64,000 bases of DNA. Source: Nilaparvata lugens (lineage: Eukaryota > Arthropoda > Insecta > Hemiptera > Delphacidae). The notes under the pieces are model-generated. The model was not told where the DNA came from and did no database searches. It worked only from the letters and a program-made list of their open reading frames with translations. Shown one piece after another: positions 34,552 through 46,916 of the stretch. Each line of letters starts with the position of its first letter. The stretch's first letter is position 1. Position numbers and translations under genes: made by a program. The stretch spans positions 55,044,503 to 55,108,502 of the forward strand of contig NC_052510.1 of the NCBI RefSeq assembly GCF_014356525.2, read 5' to 3'.

Positions 34552-34852
34552 CTGCACAAGGGACGACGACAAACTGGGCTGACGACAAAGTGGGCTACCG
34601 ACAAAGTTGCACGCCGTCAAACTGGGCTCATTCCTTAGAGTGCCAGTTTGGCGGTGAATGTAACGACAAACTGGCACTCCTCAGATTTTGACTCGTCGTC
34701 ACCAGACGATAAAGTTGCACGCTGTCAAACTGGGCTGCATTCCTCAGAGTGCCAGTTTGGCGGTGCATGCAACGACAAACTGGGCTGGAAAACCAGCCCA
34801 GTTCGTCGTCGGCCCACTTTGTCGCCAGCCCAGTTTGATGCGGTCCCGTGCA
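34552..34852. repeat. Cluster of CGACAAACTGGGCT iterons
   Basis: ACGACAAACTGGGCT and close variants occur in direct orientation (34566, 34583, 34615, 34722, 34772) and inverted orientation (about 34797-34835). GTGCCAGTTTGGCGGTG occurs at about 34640 and 34749. A 104 bp unit is tandemly doubled. Inverted ends (CACAAGGGACG left, TCCCGTGCACAATAG right) suggest a DNA transposon with iterated sub-terminal motifs. Confidence 0.75.
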
Positions 34853-35050
34853 CAATAGTGGTTCAAAACATGTTTGGGTACTCAAAAACTCGCAGGTAAT
34901 AGGGAATGATGGGGGAAATGAATGAAGGTGAAGATTTATAACGATGAATATGAATCTAAAATTTGAGGATAATTAGCTCAAGGTGTGATACTGAGAAGTA
35001 GTTTAAAGCTATTATCTATTATTTGAACTGGTTTCAACTAGGATACTGAG

Positions 35051-35192
35051 TGCCGGTTGCACAACAACCGGCTCAATTTTAACAGTGCTTAATTCCAGGA
35101 GAACCAATCAGAGAAGCCGTCTTTTCAAAAACGATTGGTTCTCATGAAATTAATCACGGTTAAAATTTAACCGGCTGTTGTGCAACCGGGCC
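35051..35192. mobile_element. MITE, GCCCGGTTGCACAA family
   Basis: Second copy, TIRs TGCCGGTTGCACAACA and TGTTGTGCAACCGGGC, same inner inverted ACCAATCAGA. Confidence 0.85.
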
Positions 35193-37130
35193 TGAGAATG
35201 CGATAATGTAGATATTTAATGAGGGAAGAGGAATCATATTCCCAAGTTATCTATACTCTGTACGAAATTACTTCTTACTTGGGATGGACATGCGCAGCAG
35301 AGAAGGAATACAGCGGCAGGGATACAACAGCGGCTATGTTACCGTTGTGAACCGGCCAGCGTTCTCTAATTTCCAGTGAGTATTCAAGCACTCATGTTGA
35401 ACTTATGAAGTTTCCTCTCTGCAAGCACCTACTCGACTGACTCTAATCGACAAATTGACAACTGCGCTTCCACTTATGCCTTTATCCATCACTGTAATTG
35501 GCTGATCTCCCTCCATTTCTCTGCGCCGCAAATTCATCCAAGTCTGAAGTAATTTTGTACGGAGTATAGTATCAAATAATGTACAAGGATCCTCTTCAAA
35601 TGAGTTTGAACATCTCATTTTCGGTCATTGATCTGCTGTAGTTTCTCATGCTCTAAAATGATTATTTTTCTGTCCTTGAAAAATGCAAGGGTTGATCAGA
35701 TATGAACTAGATTTTTTCTATCTTTAAACTGTTTTCCTTCAAGTATGAGTCACTTTTCATGGCTTGATGCCAAGGATAAAAAATCAGATTGAAGGGTTGC
35801 AATTTGATGGCATTGGAATGACAACGGGAATGAACTTTCCCTGAGGCTGTTTGCGGTGAAACCTAATTTGAACGTGATAGATCTACTTTACATCCCACAA
35901 CTCACGAACATTCCCATGAAACAGGCGTGCTTGTCACGTTCTGCCCTTTAAACTAGGCTAATATCGGCCGATTGTCACGTTTTAATGCAGCTGACTACCG
36001 AATTACTACAAATTAGTCGAAACAACCTACAAAGTCGAGGAAGGAACGAACAAAACTGTGGTCAAACTGGTCAAAGGAAGAGTTTGTCGGGTGTTCAGCG
36101 TTGTTGACGTCATGAAGCGGAATACTGTCGAAATTTTGGTTCCCTTTGACTTTATTCTCAAGTGTTGGCCGGCTGCAATATTGGATTCGCAAAGTGAGTC
36201 TGTGGGTCACAATATTAGGAACTGTTTTCAAGTTTGTTGTTCGCATTTGAATGGGTTGTAGAGGAGACCACCATTGGAAACTATTCAACTTATTTCTAAC
36301 ACGGTGATTGAATAAAGGGTGTGAGTGATGGAATTGTTCTAATTTTACTAAAATACGTTGAATTTTATTCATTTGTTAATAGACAATAGCTTCAAACCAG
36401 CTGAAATTTATATTTATACTATAATTGAATTTAATTCAGTTGGTTCCTGGTGGTAGAATCTTTCTTGCAGTCTTATTTCAAGGAAAACATTAATCCTATA
36501 TGTAGCATTTTAGCATTACATGTATGAGACTATATGAAACAATAATGTGACTGTGAGACAACAAAAGCAGTAATCACTCCTGCGTGGATTAATGAAAAAT
36601 CTGACCTGAAAGAAAGATTATCAAATAAAATATTCCTATTCGTAAAAAATTGATGAAGTATAATTCCAATGAAACCTCCCTCTACTTATAGTGTATAAAT
36701 AGTCTGAAATAATAATTCAACTCATTTGTCATGAAATTTTTGGGCATTTATGATTCAAATTCGAATGTTCTGAATGTGTTAGGTTACTCGAGTAATGAAT
36801 CAATTATTTTGTACTTGTGCCGAGCACTCCTTTTAATTCAGGCCTTTTCCCAAGTTATAATAGTAAATTTAATACGCAATAGACTAGAGCCATTATTGTA
36901 AGTGAGTTAGCGAAATAAATTATTTTCTCTCTCTATTATGAACGGCCATGACTTCGAGTTTCCCATGATAGATATTTAAAAATTGTGGCTCCGAGTCGTC
37001 GAGGAATGTAGATTATGGAATTATCTCTAAAACTTAGCCTTCTTGTTGCGACATAAAGTGCGATAAGTTGGAAAACAGCAAGCATTGAAATTATAACAAA
37101 CTACCGATTTTGCAGTTACTATTTGGTCCA
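35193..37130. other. Unassigned stretch with weak exon-like segments
   Basis: 35403-35618 (minus, 71 codons) and 36021-36261 (plus, about 80 codons) are GC-richer open frames. The plus frame runs through a donor-like CAAAGTGAGT near 36190. The 119-codon minus frame at 36013-36372 overlaps it. No product is recognised. Confidence 0.25.
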
Positions 37131-37199
37131 AAGGCTCTAGAAGCCACGCGACGATTGGTCAAATTGATTCCTTTCGCCCAATAGGAGACCTGTTTCTAA

Positions 37200-38520
37200 A
37201 TACAGTAGTGGGGGGATTCCCCAACCGCGAGACCAGATTACGTTTCGGAGGACACTTTGCTAGGAGCACTACGAGAGTAAAGATGTAGTCATTATGTTTC
37301 GCCCTTTTTGGGCAGGTTTACAAGTTTATATCATTTGTAGGAGCTAGTTTTATTTTTATTAAAGTTTAAATTTTCTAGTAGTGCCATGTCCTGAAAGGTT
37401 TAATTGTGTTTCTTCTTCATGTACGAATAATTGTTTCTTCAAATAACCGCTAAGGTACGTAAAATAAGGTTAAAATATAATTTAGGGAATTTAATTGATC
37501 GAAACTTCCATAGGAGTATGGTATTAACAAAGCCTGTTATTTTTCAAGTTAATAATATTGATTGAGAATAATCCTTTTGATTTTATTAGTGATGGAAGAT
37601 AATTATAATTATTTTTTCTAAAGAAGTATAGAAAGTTTTCAGTTACGTTACATTTGAGTTATTGTTTCTGGAGATATATTATCGTAGAGTTTGCTGAAAG
37701 TCAGGAAGATAGCCTTTAAATTGGAATGAAATTTTTAAGATTATGTTCATATTGAGTTTATGACATTTTATATTTTTCAGACTCTGTTTTCTTATGTCAT
37801 TAAGGCTTTCGAATGATTTAGTAAATTTTTATGATAGAAATCTTAATAGACAAAGAAGAAAGTTTTTCTGTTCCATGAAATTAATATTAAAAAATGTTGG
37901 CTAGCGCACAAGTTTCCAATAATACTAGTCGAGCTACTATATGAAAAATTATATTTGATTTTGCAAACCAAACGAAAAATATCCTATAAGTTAACATCAT
38001 AATTAATGAAGTATTCATTTTTCTAAAAGCATTTATTAATTTATTACGAGTGTTTTCATAAAGTTGCATTGTATATTAATGACACTCTGGCAAGTAAATC
38101 CGTTTTAATTCAATTTTGAGAATGAAATCAGAACGTCAAGATAAAATCTAAATTAAATAATTGAATAAACTCCTGTTTTAGCTTCTGATGAATTGTAGGA
38201 AGAGTTAGAAATTAATGCTGTAATACATTTATTTACAGCGGTTCATGTGTGTCCCCAAACCAACTTCTTGTACTACCACCCCTTTGGTTCCGCAACTTTA
38301 TGTAACACCGCTTCAAGACACCCGTTCAGACGACAGGTCTAGGGACGTAAGAGGACGTCGCCGTCAAGCCAAATTCAACGGTAAAAGCTCACCGCCAAAA
38401 ACAAGGTACTGTAACCCCGACGATAAAGCAACGTACAGACCAACGAAAGTGCAGTGTAGTGAAACAAAGGTTCATTCGAGGATGTCAATCAAAAGTGGGG
38501 ATTCAAAATTATTATGAAAT
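37200..38520 (+). other. Possible two-exon transcription unit
   Basis: A donor consensus CTAAG|GTACGT lies at 37454 and an acceptor TTATTTACAG|CG near 38240, giving an intron of about 785 bp. The second exon holds a 90-codon frame (38245-38517, starting MCVPKPTSC) rich in Arg, Lys, Thr and Pro, with no recognised domain. The upstream segment (37130-37330) is GC-richer, as a promoter or 5' UTR might be. No polyadenylation signal AATAAA is seen nearby. It could equally be part of an unrecognised retroelement. Confidence 0.25.
37455..38235. other. AT-rich stretch, possible intron
   Basis: No frame above 60 codons and no repeat recognised. Confidence 0.3.
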
Positions 38521-39053
38521 GGGTTATATGGGTTACTATCGACGAAACTTGGGTTCAACGGGCTTTTCTTTCTTGAGTAATTCCATGTTGAAATGAACTT
38601 GTTATTTGATGACTGATATTGTTTGGTTTTGTGACGTATTGCTATCTAATCGGGGATAGTAATGCGCCCCCGAATCAGATGAAGAATGTCACCAAAGTAA
38701 CATGAAATTGTTGTTTCTGTTGTTCGATTTTAGTTGCCAATGTTTATTGAAGCTGTTTGTATTTTTCTATTATTTTAAATTGTAGTGTTATTCTATAGTA
38801 TAAACCTATTAAATCAGGCATGGCAAGATTAATTGAAGTTTTCTTGACTCTAGCCCGTTCACCTGCATGAATTAGGTATAGACTCAGGTATTTTCTAGAT
38901 GTGTCGGCCTATTTCTAAATTCTAAATTTTATTCAAAATTATCTTCTTTGGCACACAACTGCGCCACTGCTGCTGAATGTTTAGCGAAAGGCACATACTA
39001 ATGTTAATTCAAATGGATTTTTTCAATCAAGGTAGCAGAAATGATAGTAATAT

Positions 39054-40902
39054 CATAGAGAAACAATAGCGTAAGTAGATATCCCATGGTATAGGGTGTT
39101 TATGTCGCAATTTTTACTGATATCTCTTTCCAGCATAGTGGTGCTCTTTTTGCATCACCTAATAAGACATCCTAGTGGCACAAGAATTCCGTCCTTCCTA
39201 TGACCCCTAGTTGCACGGGAAAATAAAATGTAGTCAATTTGTTTTTTTTTTAACTTTCTACATCCTATGTACTACATTGAACATTACTGACTACAAATTT
39301 TAATTTTTTTCATCACCATTTCCTTGATAATAGGTGATGCATTTTTTGCATCACCGTGCAACTACTGGACTTGTTACTTGAAAATGTAAAATTGATCATA
39401 TCAATCAGAAAATGGTCCTGTGGATGTAATAATAATACAAGAAATGGATGTGTTTCAATTCAGTATAATATTAATGTAGGCCTACAATAGAACAAAATAT
39501 TCATGAGTTCATATTATTTTTTATGAGTAGAAAAACAAACATAATAATAAGGATAATAAAAAAAATGATAATGATTCCAAACATTAATTTAGAGTGCATC
39601 TAGAACAGTGAATTTGGCAAGAAATCACTGACAAAATAATATATTTATTCTATTCTAATTTATTCTATTTTCTAATACTCCTATACTAAATTATTCTAAG
39701 TCTTTGCAAGTGAAGAGTTTCAAATCAAAAGTCCCAGTTGATATTCTAAATATTGTAAAACTAAAAAAAAACAAATTCTCAAGTAATAAGAGAAATTTAT
39801 GTGTTTTTTTATTCAATATAGCCAATTGTATAATATTTATGTACAAGTACAACAAAATATTCATGAGATAAAATATTAATCAGTAGTAAAAGATTTTAAG
39901 AAATATTTATTTTTAAAACAACATAGTTTTATCACTAATTGAAGAAAAAACTTTTCGTCAATACAGGAGTCCAAATCAGACGGGATTTCATCATACATAA
40001 GTATGTTCAGCAACTCTTCATCAGTAATTCTTTCATCCATTTTCAACCTGTGAAAAGAATAACGCATTTTGTAAATTTCTAAAGCTTAATGGATTAATGT
40101 GATAATAATCATGGATTGCATTTTCAAGTAACAAGTCATTATTATGGAGGAATGTACCAGTATATTGGAGAGAATGATAATTTCTTACAAGACTTTTCTT
40201 ATTAGCAGATTCCCCTTGACAGTAACTTACCAGTATGGTTCATGTAAAATATTGAAAAGATGTCAAATTTAATGAAAAGTATTAAATTTAATGTTACCAA
40301 CTAGATTACCCCAAATTATTCCTATAATAACAACAATGGAACTGAAAAAATTCAAAATCTCAACCATAAGTTGGTATGAATATGAAAGTTGTAGGTTATG
40401 TAGGCTAGTCCTCATGTTGCATGGTGATGCATTTTTTGATATCACGGAAAACAACAATATTATGTAAAGAAACTCTTGTAACACACTTATTCTGCTGTGA
40501 TTACACAGAAACCATTGATATTATCAATAAAATAAAAGCATCAGGCGAGATTAATTCACTTACCATAATTATATCATCACTAATGGACAGCTTTCAAACT
40601 CCGTGTCAGTAGCAAACAAATTCAACAACACTGGTAACAAATCGACGGTTATGATGGAACTAACACGTCACACACTCTGTAGGAAGCTATGGGAACTAGT
40701 TCTTCACGGTGTTACAAGAATTAAATCACTGTGCCATTGTGAGTGTGTGAGAGTGTGTGAACGGCACAATATGAGAGACTACCAGCGTCACACAGCCTCA
40801 CGGGAAAGAACTACATGGACTATTGGCTTGAGATAACAGTAAAAGTTTCGACATAAACGCCCTATACCATGGGATATCTACTTATGCTATTGTTTCTCTA
40901 TG
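39054..40902 (-). mobile_element. DNA transposon with 70 bp TIRs, decayed
   Basis: 39054-39123 and 40832-40902 are reverse complements with few mismatches (CATAGAGAAACAATAGCGTA at the outer left edge). Inner TGATGCATTTTTTG motifs are also repeated near 39343 and 40428. The interior has room for a short transposase gene but only an N-terminal remnant is seen (38-40067 segment described separately). The 1.85 kb copy is internally deleted. Confidence 0.8.
39876..40067 (-). pseudogene. Transposase N-terminus remnant (piggyBac-like?)
   Basis: The minus frame includes MDERITDEELLNILMYDEIP, an acidic start resembling piggyBac-type transposases. An acceptor-like TTTTCACAG lies just upstream (40048), and a donor ATG|GTAAGT on the same strand at 40563 suggests a 5' intron. 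The catalytic part is missing. Family assignment is weak because the flanks are not TTAA. Confidence 0.4.
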
Positions 40903-41571
40903 GTAAAATCTATCTGAATCACAGCTTATGATCACATCAATTAGGTTTGATATTTTTGTCCATAAATGGTTGTCATCAAATAATGTTCGGATTCAACAAA
41001 ATAATAGGCAGTAATAAGTTGGTATGATATATTTTCAACTGTAATTGTTTCAAAACTACAATGATAAATGTTTCTCATATTTGTCAATAATTATTATACT
41101 TTCAATGTTACAGTACATTGCATTCTCTCATATTTATAAAGAAGCAGATACATTGTCAATATTGCCTTGACAATCCACAGGGAAGAAAAAAGGTTTCACA
41201 CGATATCCAAAGGTTGCAAGGAAAATTGGAAGCCAAGGGGAAATTGTTGTAGGCCTCAGCTTTGTCAGTTTCATTGGCTGTTTTAGTGTCGGGGCAGCGG
41301 GCATTTCGGCCTTATCTCGGCTCCGTCTCAGACGTGTGACCAACTGAATTTAACACTAAATAAAGCCGGAACTGTTATGTTGGAATTGTTCTAGAGCTGT
41401 CCAACAGCTAGATATTGGATGCTACATCGTACAAGAGTAGGCTGGGATATTTTTTAACACGTGCATGCTCAAAGTTTTCATTCGTTTCCGAGTTGTTTGT
41501 GTGGCCAAGACACAAAAATTGTATGTTAGCGTCCCCAAGGTCATACTCATTGTAGTTTTCATCATTAATAT

Positions 41572-42289
41572 CGGGGCACCGAGCTTCCCTCGTTATTTAT
41601 TTATTGATAAACAGAACACAATTCTTTAAAATGATTGGGGAAGGACTAACAGGCACAGACCAAAACTGTTTCTTCCCCGAATTTCTATTTACACTATACA
41701 TAGTCCAAAAAATAGGTTATGTCCCATACATTTGAACTCAGGTCGAATTTTCAGTCCAAACATTTGAAAACAGAAAAGTTTTAATTTAGATTGTCTACAA
41801 ACCAAATTGAATAACAAAATAACACTCACTAATCACTTAAAACTGTAAAATAATGATTAACTTTTAATTAATTATTATTTTTGATCAATTATGAATAATT
41901 TTACCTTTCAAACTCTCAAGGTTTCTTTATCTTTAAGGTCGTGTTTATATTTTTCAGCTTATGAATTTCGGGGATGAGACATTTTGATTTTCCACAGACG
42001 TACTGGCTTACTCACTTTTTCACTATCCACAGATGACGAAAGTCTCAGCTGTTTTTCCAAGGATCAATTATCCTTTTAATGTCGTTCAGCGAGTTTTCCC
42101 AGTGATGAGACCTAGTGCAATCGAATTTTTATATCATAAACCTACTATGTTTCAAATTTTGTGAAAATCGTTAGAACCGTTTTCGAGATCTGTTGGACAT
42201 AAATACCCATATAAATAACCAATAAATAACCATAAAAATAACCAAATATATAAATATATACAGAAATTGCTCGATTAATATAATAGGAT
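41572..42289 (+). mobile_element. HL-D element, long form
   Basis: TCGGGGCACCGAGCTTCCCTC at the left end; GCTCGATTAATATAATAGG at the right end. Carries the same internal non-LTR 3' segment as 3143-3863. Confidence 0.8.
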
Positions 42290-42385
42290 TTATTATTGTT
42301 GAGAGAGGAATCCCTGATTGATGAAAATAATATTGCACTAAACATATTATGAAAAGTTATACATTATTTTTCTTATGTTGAGATT

Positions 42386-42552
42386 GACAAACACCATCAA
42401 AATAGAGACGGGGAGCTAACAGAATAGACTCTTTGTAGCAAATGTATTACAGACATCACTCTTCGACAAACACCTTCAAAATAGAGACGAAGAACAGAAC
42501 AAAACAGAACAGACTCATTGTAGCAAATGCATTACAGACATCACTCTTCGGT
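42386..42552 (+). repeat. Tandem duplication, about 82 bp unit
   Basis: Two copies from GACAAACACC(A/T)TCAAAATAG to ACAGACATCACTCTTCG. Confidence 0.85.
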
Positions 42553-42717
42553 CTCCGAAGGGAAGTTTAAAATAATTGATCTTGATTTATCTGCAGTATT
42601 TTTTTTTTGTAATTGTTCGGAATAACTTTAAGAATCTCGCAATCAAATGTACCTTCCTGGAAATGTACCTTTTTAATGCAGTAAAATATTTGCACAACCG
42701 GTTCATAATAGGCAACA

Positions 42718-43221
42718 ATGACTAAAATCTGCAGCACAAGTATCACAGGGTTCGGAAGAGCAGTATTTTCTGGGAAAGGTCCCTGTTTGGGAGTCGCTCA
42801 GGTCCCAGCGCAAGTTGAATATTATGATAAATATTTCGAGAAGGAAGTGAGAGAAAAATCCTGCTCAGCTGAAAAGTTCTTAGAGCTCTTCACGTTTTTA
42901 GCAGCTTGCAACTTTCATTCCTGTCACCACCTTTCCATTTCATTTCATCAGCTGGTTCTTTCTCTTCCTTATCTATTCCTCCTTTGTCTCCCTCGGGAAC
43001 GTTCCAACTTCATCCGCTTCAACGTATACGAGGCTTTTATTGCTGATAGTGGAAAACTTTCATCATTTCGCAACTCTCCAGTTCTCTGGCTGCTGTCTCT
43101 CTCATCCCAATTTATGGAATCATGCGCGAGCTATGAAAACTTTTCGGATTATCATCAGAGTATTATTCTCTCGGATCACAGTCGCGTAGGTTACCTCAAT
43201 CTGGGTGCTTATCTATATTGA
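42718..43221 (+). other. 167-codon open frame, unassigned
   Basis: Longest non-repetitive open frame in the window, in a GC-richer patch. It starts MTKICSTSITGFGRAVFSGK and has a hydrophobic stretch (LVLSLPYLFLLCLP, about residues 78-91). No family recognised and no splice or polyadenylation context evident. Length is above chance for AT-rich DNA but modest for a GC-richer patch. Confidence 0.25.
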
Positions 43222-43317
43222 GCTTCCCATTGTCATCGATAATAATCAATATTTTTAATAAACAATAGAGAGATTGATATTTCATTCATGGCGTGTAGGT
43301 AACATGTGAGATTGTCT

Positions 43318-43400
43318 TTTTTTTCTTTAGGGCTACTCTTTTATAGAAATAAAAATATAAAAAATAATTTTAAAAGGGTTCTCAGATTCATATTTTTAAT
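43318..43400. repeat. Relic of the TTCGGACATG snapback family
   Basis: TTTCTTTAGGGCTACTC and AAAAGGGTTCTCAGATTCA match that family; a partner arm is weak. Confidence 0.45.
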
Positions 43401-43689
43401 TAAACATGTGAAATAGAAACACTCCACCCACATGGGCTACTTTTGAACAAATTAATAAAACGTGCTTAATCAAATTCAACACGTGCATGCTCATAGTTTT
43501 CATTCGTTTCCGAGTGAAAAGTTAGTTTCTTTTGGTTAGTTTTTTTTTAAATAAAGGGTACTACAAGATTTTTATTGTTTTTATTAACATGTGAAATGTA
43601 TGTTCCCGGTTGGGCATGTATTCGTGTGAGGTGAAAATTCGTATTCATTTGAAGATATGTATTTGTTTCAATTATCCTTATAAGCGGAG

Positions 43690-44055
43690 AAATCTCTTTA
43701 TTGATTCATCCAATAAGCACATCATCAAAATGATAGGGAGAGAAAAAAGGTAACCTTGTGTTATTCCTCTCCCAAATTTAGATAAGGTTACACATAGTCC
43801 GAAATAGGTTAAAGCTGCGTTTACCACTTTTTATAGTTTCTATTAGATTGACCATAACTTATCATACACATGATGAACATAAGTGTTTGTCAAGTTCCGT
43901 TCAATCTAATAGAATCTATAAGGATTAAGTCATTAACATTTTGTTGATAACTTTGGTGTAAACGTAGCTTGAGTCTTGTAGTTGTTCACTTCACAAAATT
44001 TTCAGTCCCTTATTATTTTCACAAATCTCTATTCCTATGTTTCGCCTCGCTGTAT
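43690..44055 (+). repeat. Composite repeat with embedded MITE
   Basis: 43690-43811 matches the GATAGGGAGAG non-LTR end. 43812-43970 is the AAGCTGCGTTTAC foldback MITE. 43971-44055 (GAGTCTTGTAGTTGTTCACT) continues the interrupted repeat. The MITE boundary is at the same base as in 21949-22214. Confidence 0.8.
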
Positions 44056-44066
44056 AACCGGCCCAA

Positions 44067-44184
44067 CGTTATCAATAGTGAACCAGGTATCAATTCGAAA
44101 CACTTGTAATTTCCAATTTTCTCTTATTTAGGATTGATTTTAAAATATTAAAGTAAGTTATCAATAATAATAATAATAATAATA

Positions 44185-44216
<32 letters not shown>

Positions 44217-44500
44217 TAATAATAATAATATAATAATAATAATAATATAATAATAATAATAATAATATCGAGTGACCTGGCTGGCTCAGGTCTGGTGTCA
44301 GAGTTTTCAGGTCGCAACTGATCAATTTCAGGGCCTCTGACATGACCTAACGACTGCTTTTTAGGCAGCCGGGACCGACGGCTTAACGTGTCCATCCGAA
44401 ACTAGTTAACTATATATCAATAGTGAACCAGGTATCAACTCCAAACACTTGTAATTTCTACTTTTCTCTTCTCTAGGACTGTTTGATTTTAGAAATAGGG
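44067..44500. repeat. Direct repeat flanking a SINE
   Basis: About 80 bp beginning CAATAGTGAACCAGGTATCA occurs at 44067-44150 and 44418-44500, about 10% diverged. It is too long for a TSD. Confidence 0.7.
44164..44402 (-). mobile_element. SINE, 5'-truncated, long ATT tail
   Basis: 44269-44402 is the reverse complement of the SINE body at 16870-17008. 44164-44268 is its expanded (ATT)n tail. The tRNA-like head with the A and B boxes is missing. The 101-codon minus frame is an artefact. Confidence 0.85.
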
Positions 44501-45730
44501 GGAATAGTCACATATAAATGTGACACTTATAGCAATAACTGATGTAATATTATCACATTTTCATCAATAATGACTTAATGAAATAAAAACATACATATAA
44601 CGTCAAATTCTACAGTTTTTTTTAATTCTACAACATCATTTTACATTGAGTGTGTGACTGAAGAATGTTGAAATGACACATAGCCTAGATACATTTGGAT
44701 TGTTGTATAAATTAGAATTGAAACCGTTTGGGGGTGAGCCTGAGGTACTTTTCTGTGAGTTGAAACTTCAAAACTCTAATTCTGAACGAAAAGTTAAAAT
44801 TAATTATTTCTAAAATTTCTAAAAACACCATTATTGCTTCAGCTGTGCTAATAATGAAGTTGTGTTTCTTTTCTGGCTCAAAATTTTGCAAAATTACTCA
44901 AAAATTTCCAATTTGTAGAGATTTGAGTGAGATATTTTTGTTTTTAATTAGTTTTTATAATATCAAAATTTAAAATATTTCTGGTTTAGTCATTGGTTTT
45001 GAAGTAGAAATTGGACTTTTAAAATTGAAAAGTGAAATCTTAACCTCATTATTTTTTGATACTTTTATTTGTAAAAAAATGGAAAAAACAGTTTTGTGCT
45101 ATGCCAGTTATCTTCTCCCAATCATATTATATTTTATAATTATGATTTGTTATTGTCAATGAAATAAAAGTTTAAAACTTTAATTCTGAACGATTAAATA
45201 AATGAACATCGACAGTGACTCAGTCGAAATTCTTCTAATAATAACTTATTTGCTTTTTATACTTAAGATCATTGTACACAGGAATTTCTAGAATCTTAAA
45301 GGCTCTCTACATTTCGTAGCAAGGTAAGAGGTAGGATACGAGGCATGAATGAAGCGGGGAGGAATAAGGCTATACACCTACATCACAGTTGAGAAAGCAA
45401 AACGTTTTCCCAGTCCCGAATTTGCGGCCATATTGCTCCGAGAGAGCTCTCTCCACTTTATTAATTGAAACTTGCCTGCTATACAGCTCGTTTTAGTTTG
45501 TGGAAGGCTGTTCGATCTAATATTAGTATGCACAGAATAGATTGTTCCACCTGATCGTTCATTCGGGCGAGAGTACAAAATGTGATAGGAAGGGAAATAA
45601 GGGAAAGGAATAGGGAATTAATGTGTGAAGAGGATTGTCAAAGATGGCGAAGAGTGAGATAAAGGAGCGGTAAAATGTTATGAGGAAGGGGAAATTTAGT
45701 GTTAGTAGAAGAGTACCTAAGTATTTCTCA
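44501..45730. other. Unassigned stretch
   Basis: AT-rich until 45290, then somewhat GC-richer. A 66-codon minus frame at 45378-45578 is not recognised. Confidence 0.4.
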
Positions 45731-45732
45731 AG

Positions 45733-45888
45733 ATATAATTATTATTTAACGAAAATCCTAAATAAATGCTGTAAATCACCCTGAAGACTTCTGCTACTGC
45801 AGACATTGACAACAGGGTTAAAAGCTAGATCGCTGAAGAGAGTGATTTACAGCATTTATTTAGGATTTTCGTTAAATAATAATTATAT
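45733..45888. mobile_element. Foldback of the AATGCTGTAA family
   Basis: Arms 45733-45779 and 45841-45888 are almost perfect reverse complements (TTATTTAACGAAAATCCTAA). The loop has GACTTCTGCTACTGCAGACA. Confidence 0.9.
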
Positions 45889-45956
45889 ATTAATTAGCAT
45901 TTGAATAAATGCATTCTCTATTCAATTCCATCTGTATTTCTCAAGAGATTATCATA

Positions 45957-46307
45957 TAGTGAGGTCCACGCTATAATGACAGTCTTTGATTGGCAATGTT
46001 ATTGCTATCCTTGTCTATCATTCAACAAAGCGGATAGCGCTGTCTCTTTCTCGCTTTGCTCTGTTGCCAAATCGTCTTCTAACAATGTAGAATTGATAAT
46101 TAACTAACAAATTCATTACGGAATTATTTAAGAATATAATTTTTTGCTTAATAAAATATAATTGATAATTTTAAACGAGAATGAACAGTTAAATAACATC
46201 AATAAACCTGTATCAGCTACCATCTATAGAAGGCATTGACAAGATAGTGGATCGGCAACGTTTTTCTCTTATCTTTCTCCAATGCCATTATAACGTGAAC
46301 CTCACTA
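45957..46307. mobile_element. MITE, TAGTGAGGTCCACG family, no captured gene
   Basis: TIRs TAGTGAGGTCCACGCTATAA and TTATAACGTGAACCTCACTA with TA on both sides. It is the empty reference for the ZSWIM8-bearing copy at 6806-7541. Confidence 0.85.
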
Positions 46308-46310
46308 TAG

Positions 46311-46916
46311 TAGAAATGGTGATTTTCATTTGAATAATGGGAGATAGAATCGATAAGGAAAGTTGAAGAACATGATATTGGATAGGAGTGTATGACATTG
46401 TAGTGATAGAAGTGCATGATACTGTAGCCTAATGAAGTACGTTGGAATGATGAGAAAAAGACAAGAACAGTAGATCGTGCGAAGACGATCGAAAGTATAT
46501 ATATTTTTTTGGATTGTTATCGTTTCATAGCACCTAATGGATACTAATAAGCTATTCTATTTTGACTTAAATTGATAAGAGTATTGTTTGTGAAGGTAAA
46601 CCCCATTGGTTAAGTCTTATATATTGGTCAAGGATTAAATTAAAGGTTATTTTTCACATAAAAGGATAAAGTTTTCTGCTTTTGCACTATAAAGCATTGT
46701 ATTGTCTATAAAGTAAAATAAAATGGCTGATTGTCAACGAAATGAAGATGGGGTGGGAAAAGAGAGAGCATAATACAGAATGAACATGCGAGAGGTCCAT
46801 GCGAAAGAGGAATATCATGTAATGACAAGTGAGAATTAATGTGAAATTACAGAGAAATTTGTGAAGAGAGATATTTTTCATTACCGTTCCATGTCTCTGT
46901 CTCAGCTTCTTCCCAT
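46311..46916. other. Unassigned stretch
   Basis: Nothing recognised. Confidence 0.5.

Noticed and set aside
36013..36372. 119-codon minus-strand frame
   Set aside because: Overlaps a plus-strand frame of similar quality; no known domain on either strand, so neither was called a gene.
44090..44395. 101-codon minus-strand frame
   Set aside because: Made of the SINE body and its ATT tail.
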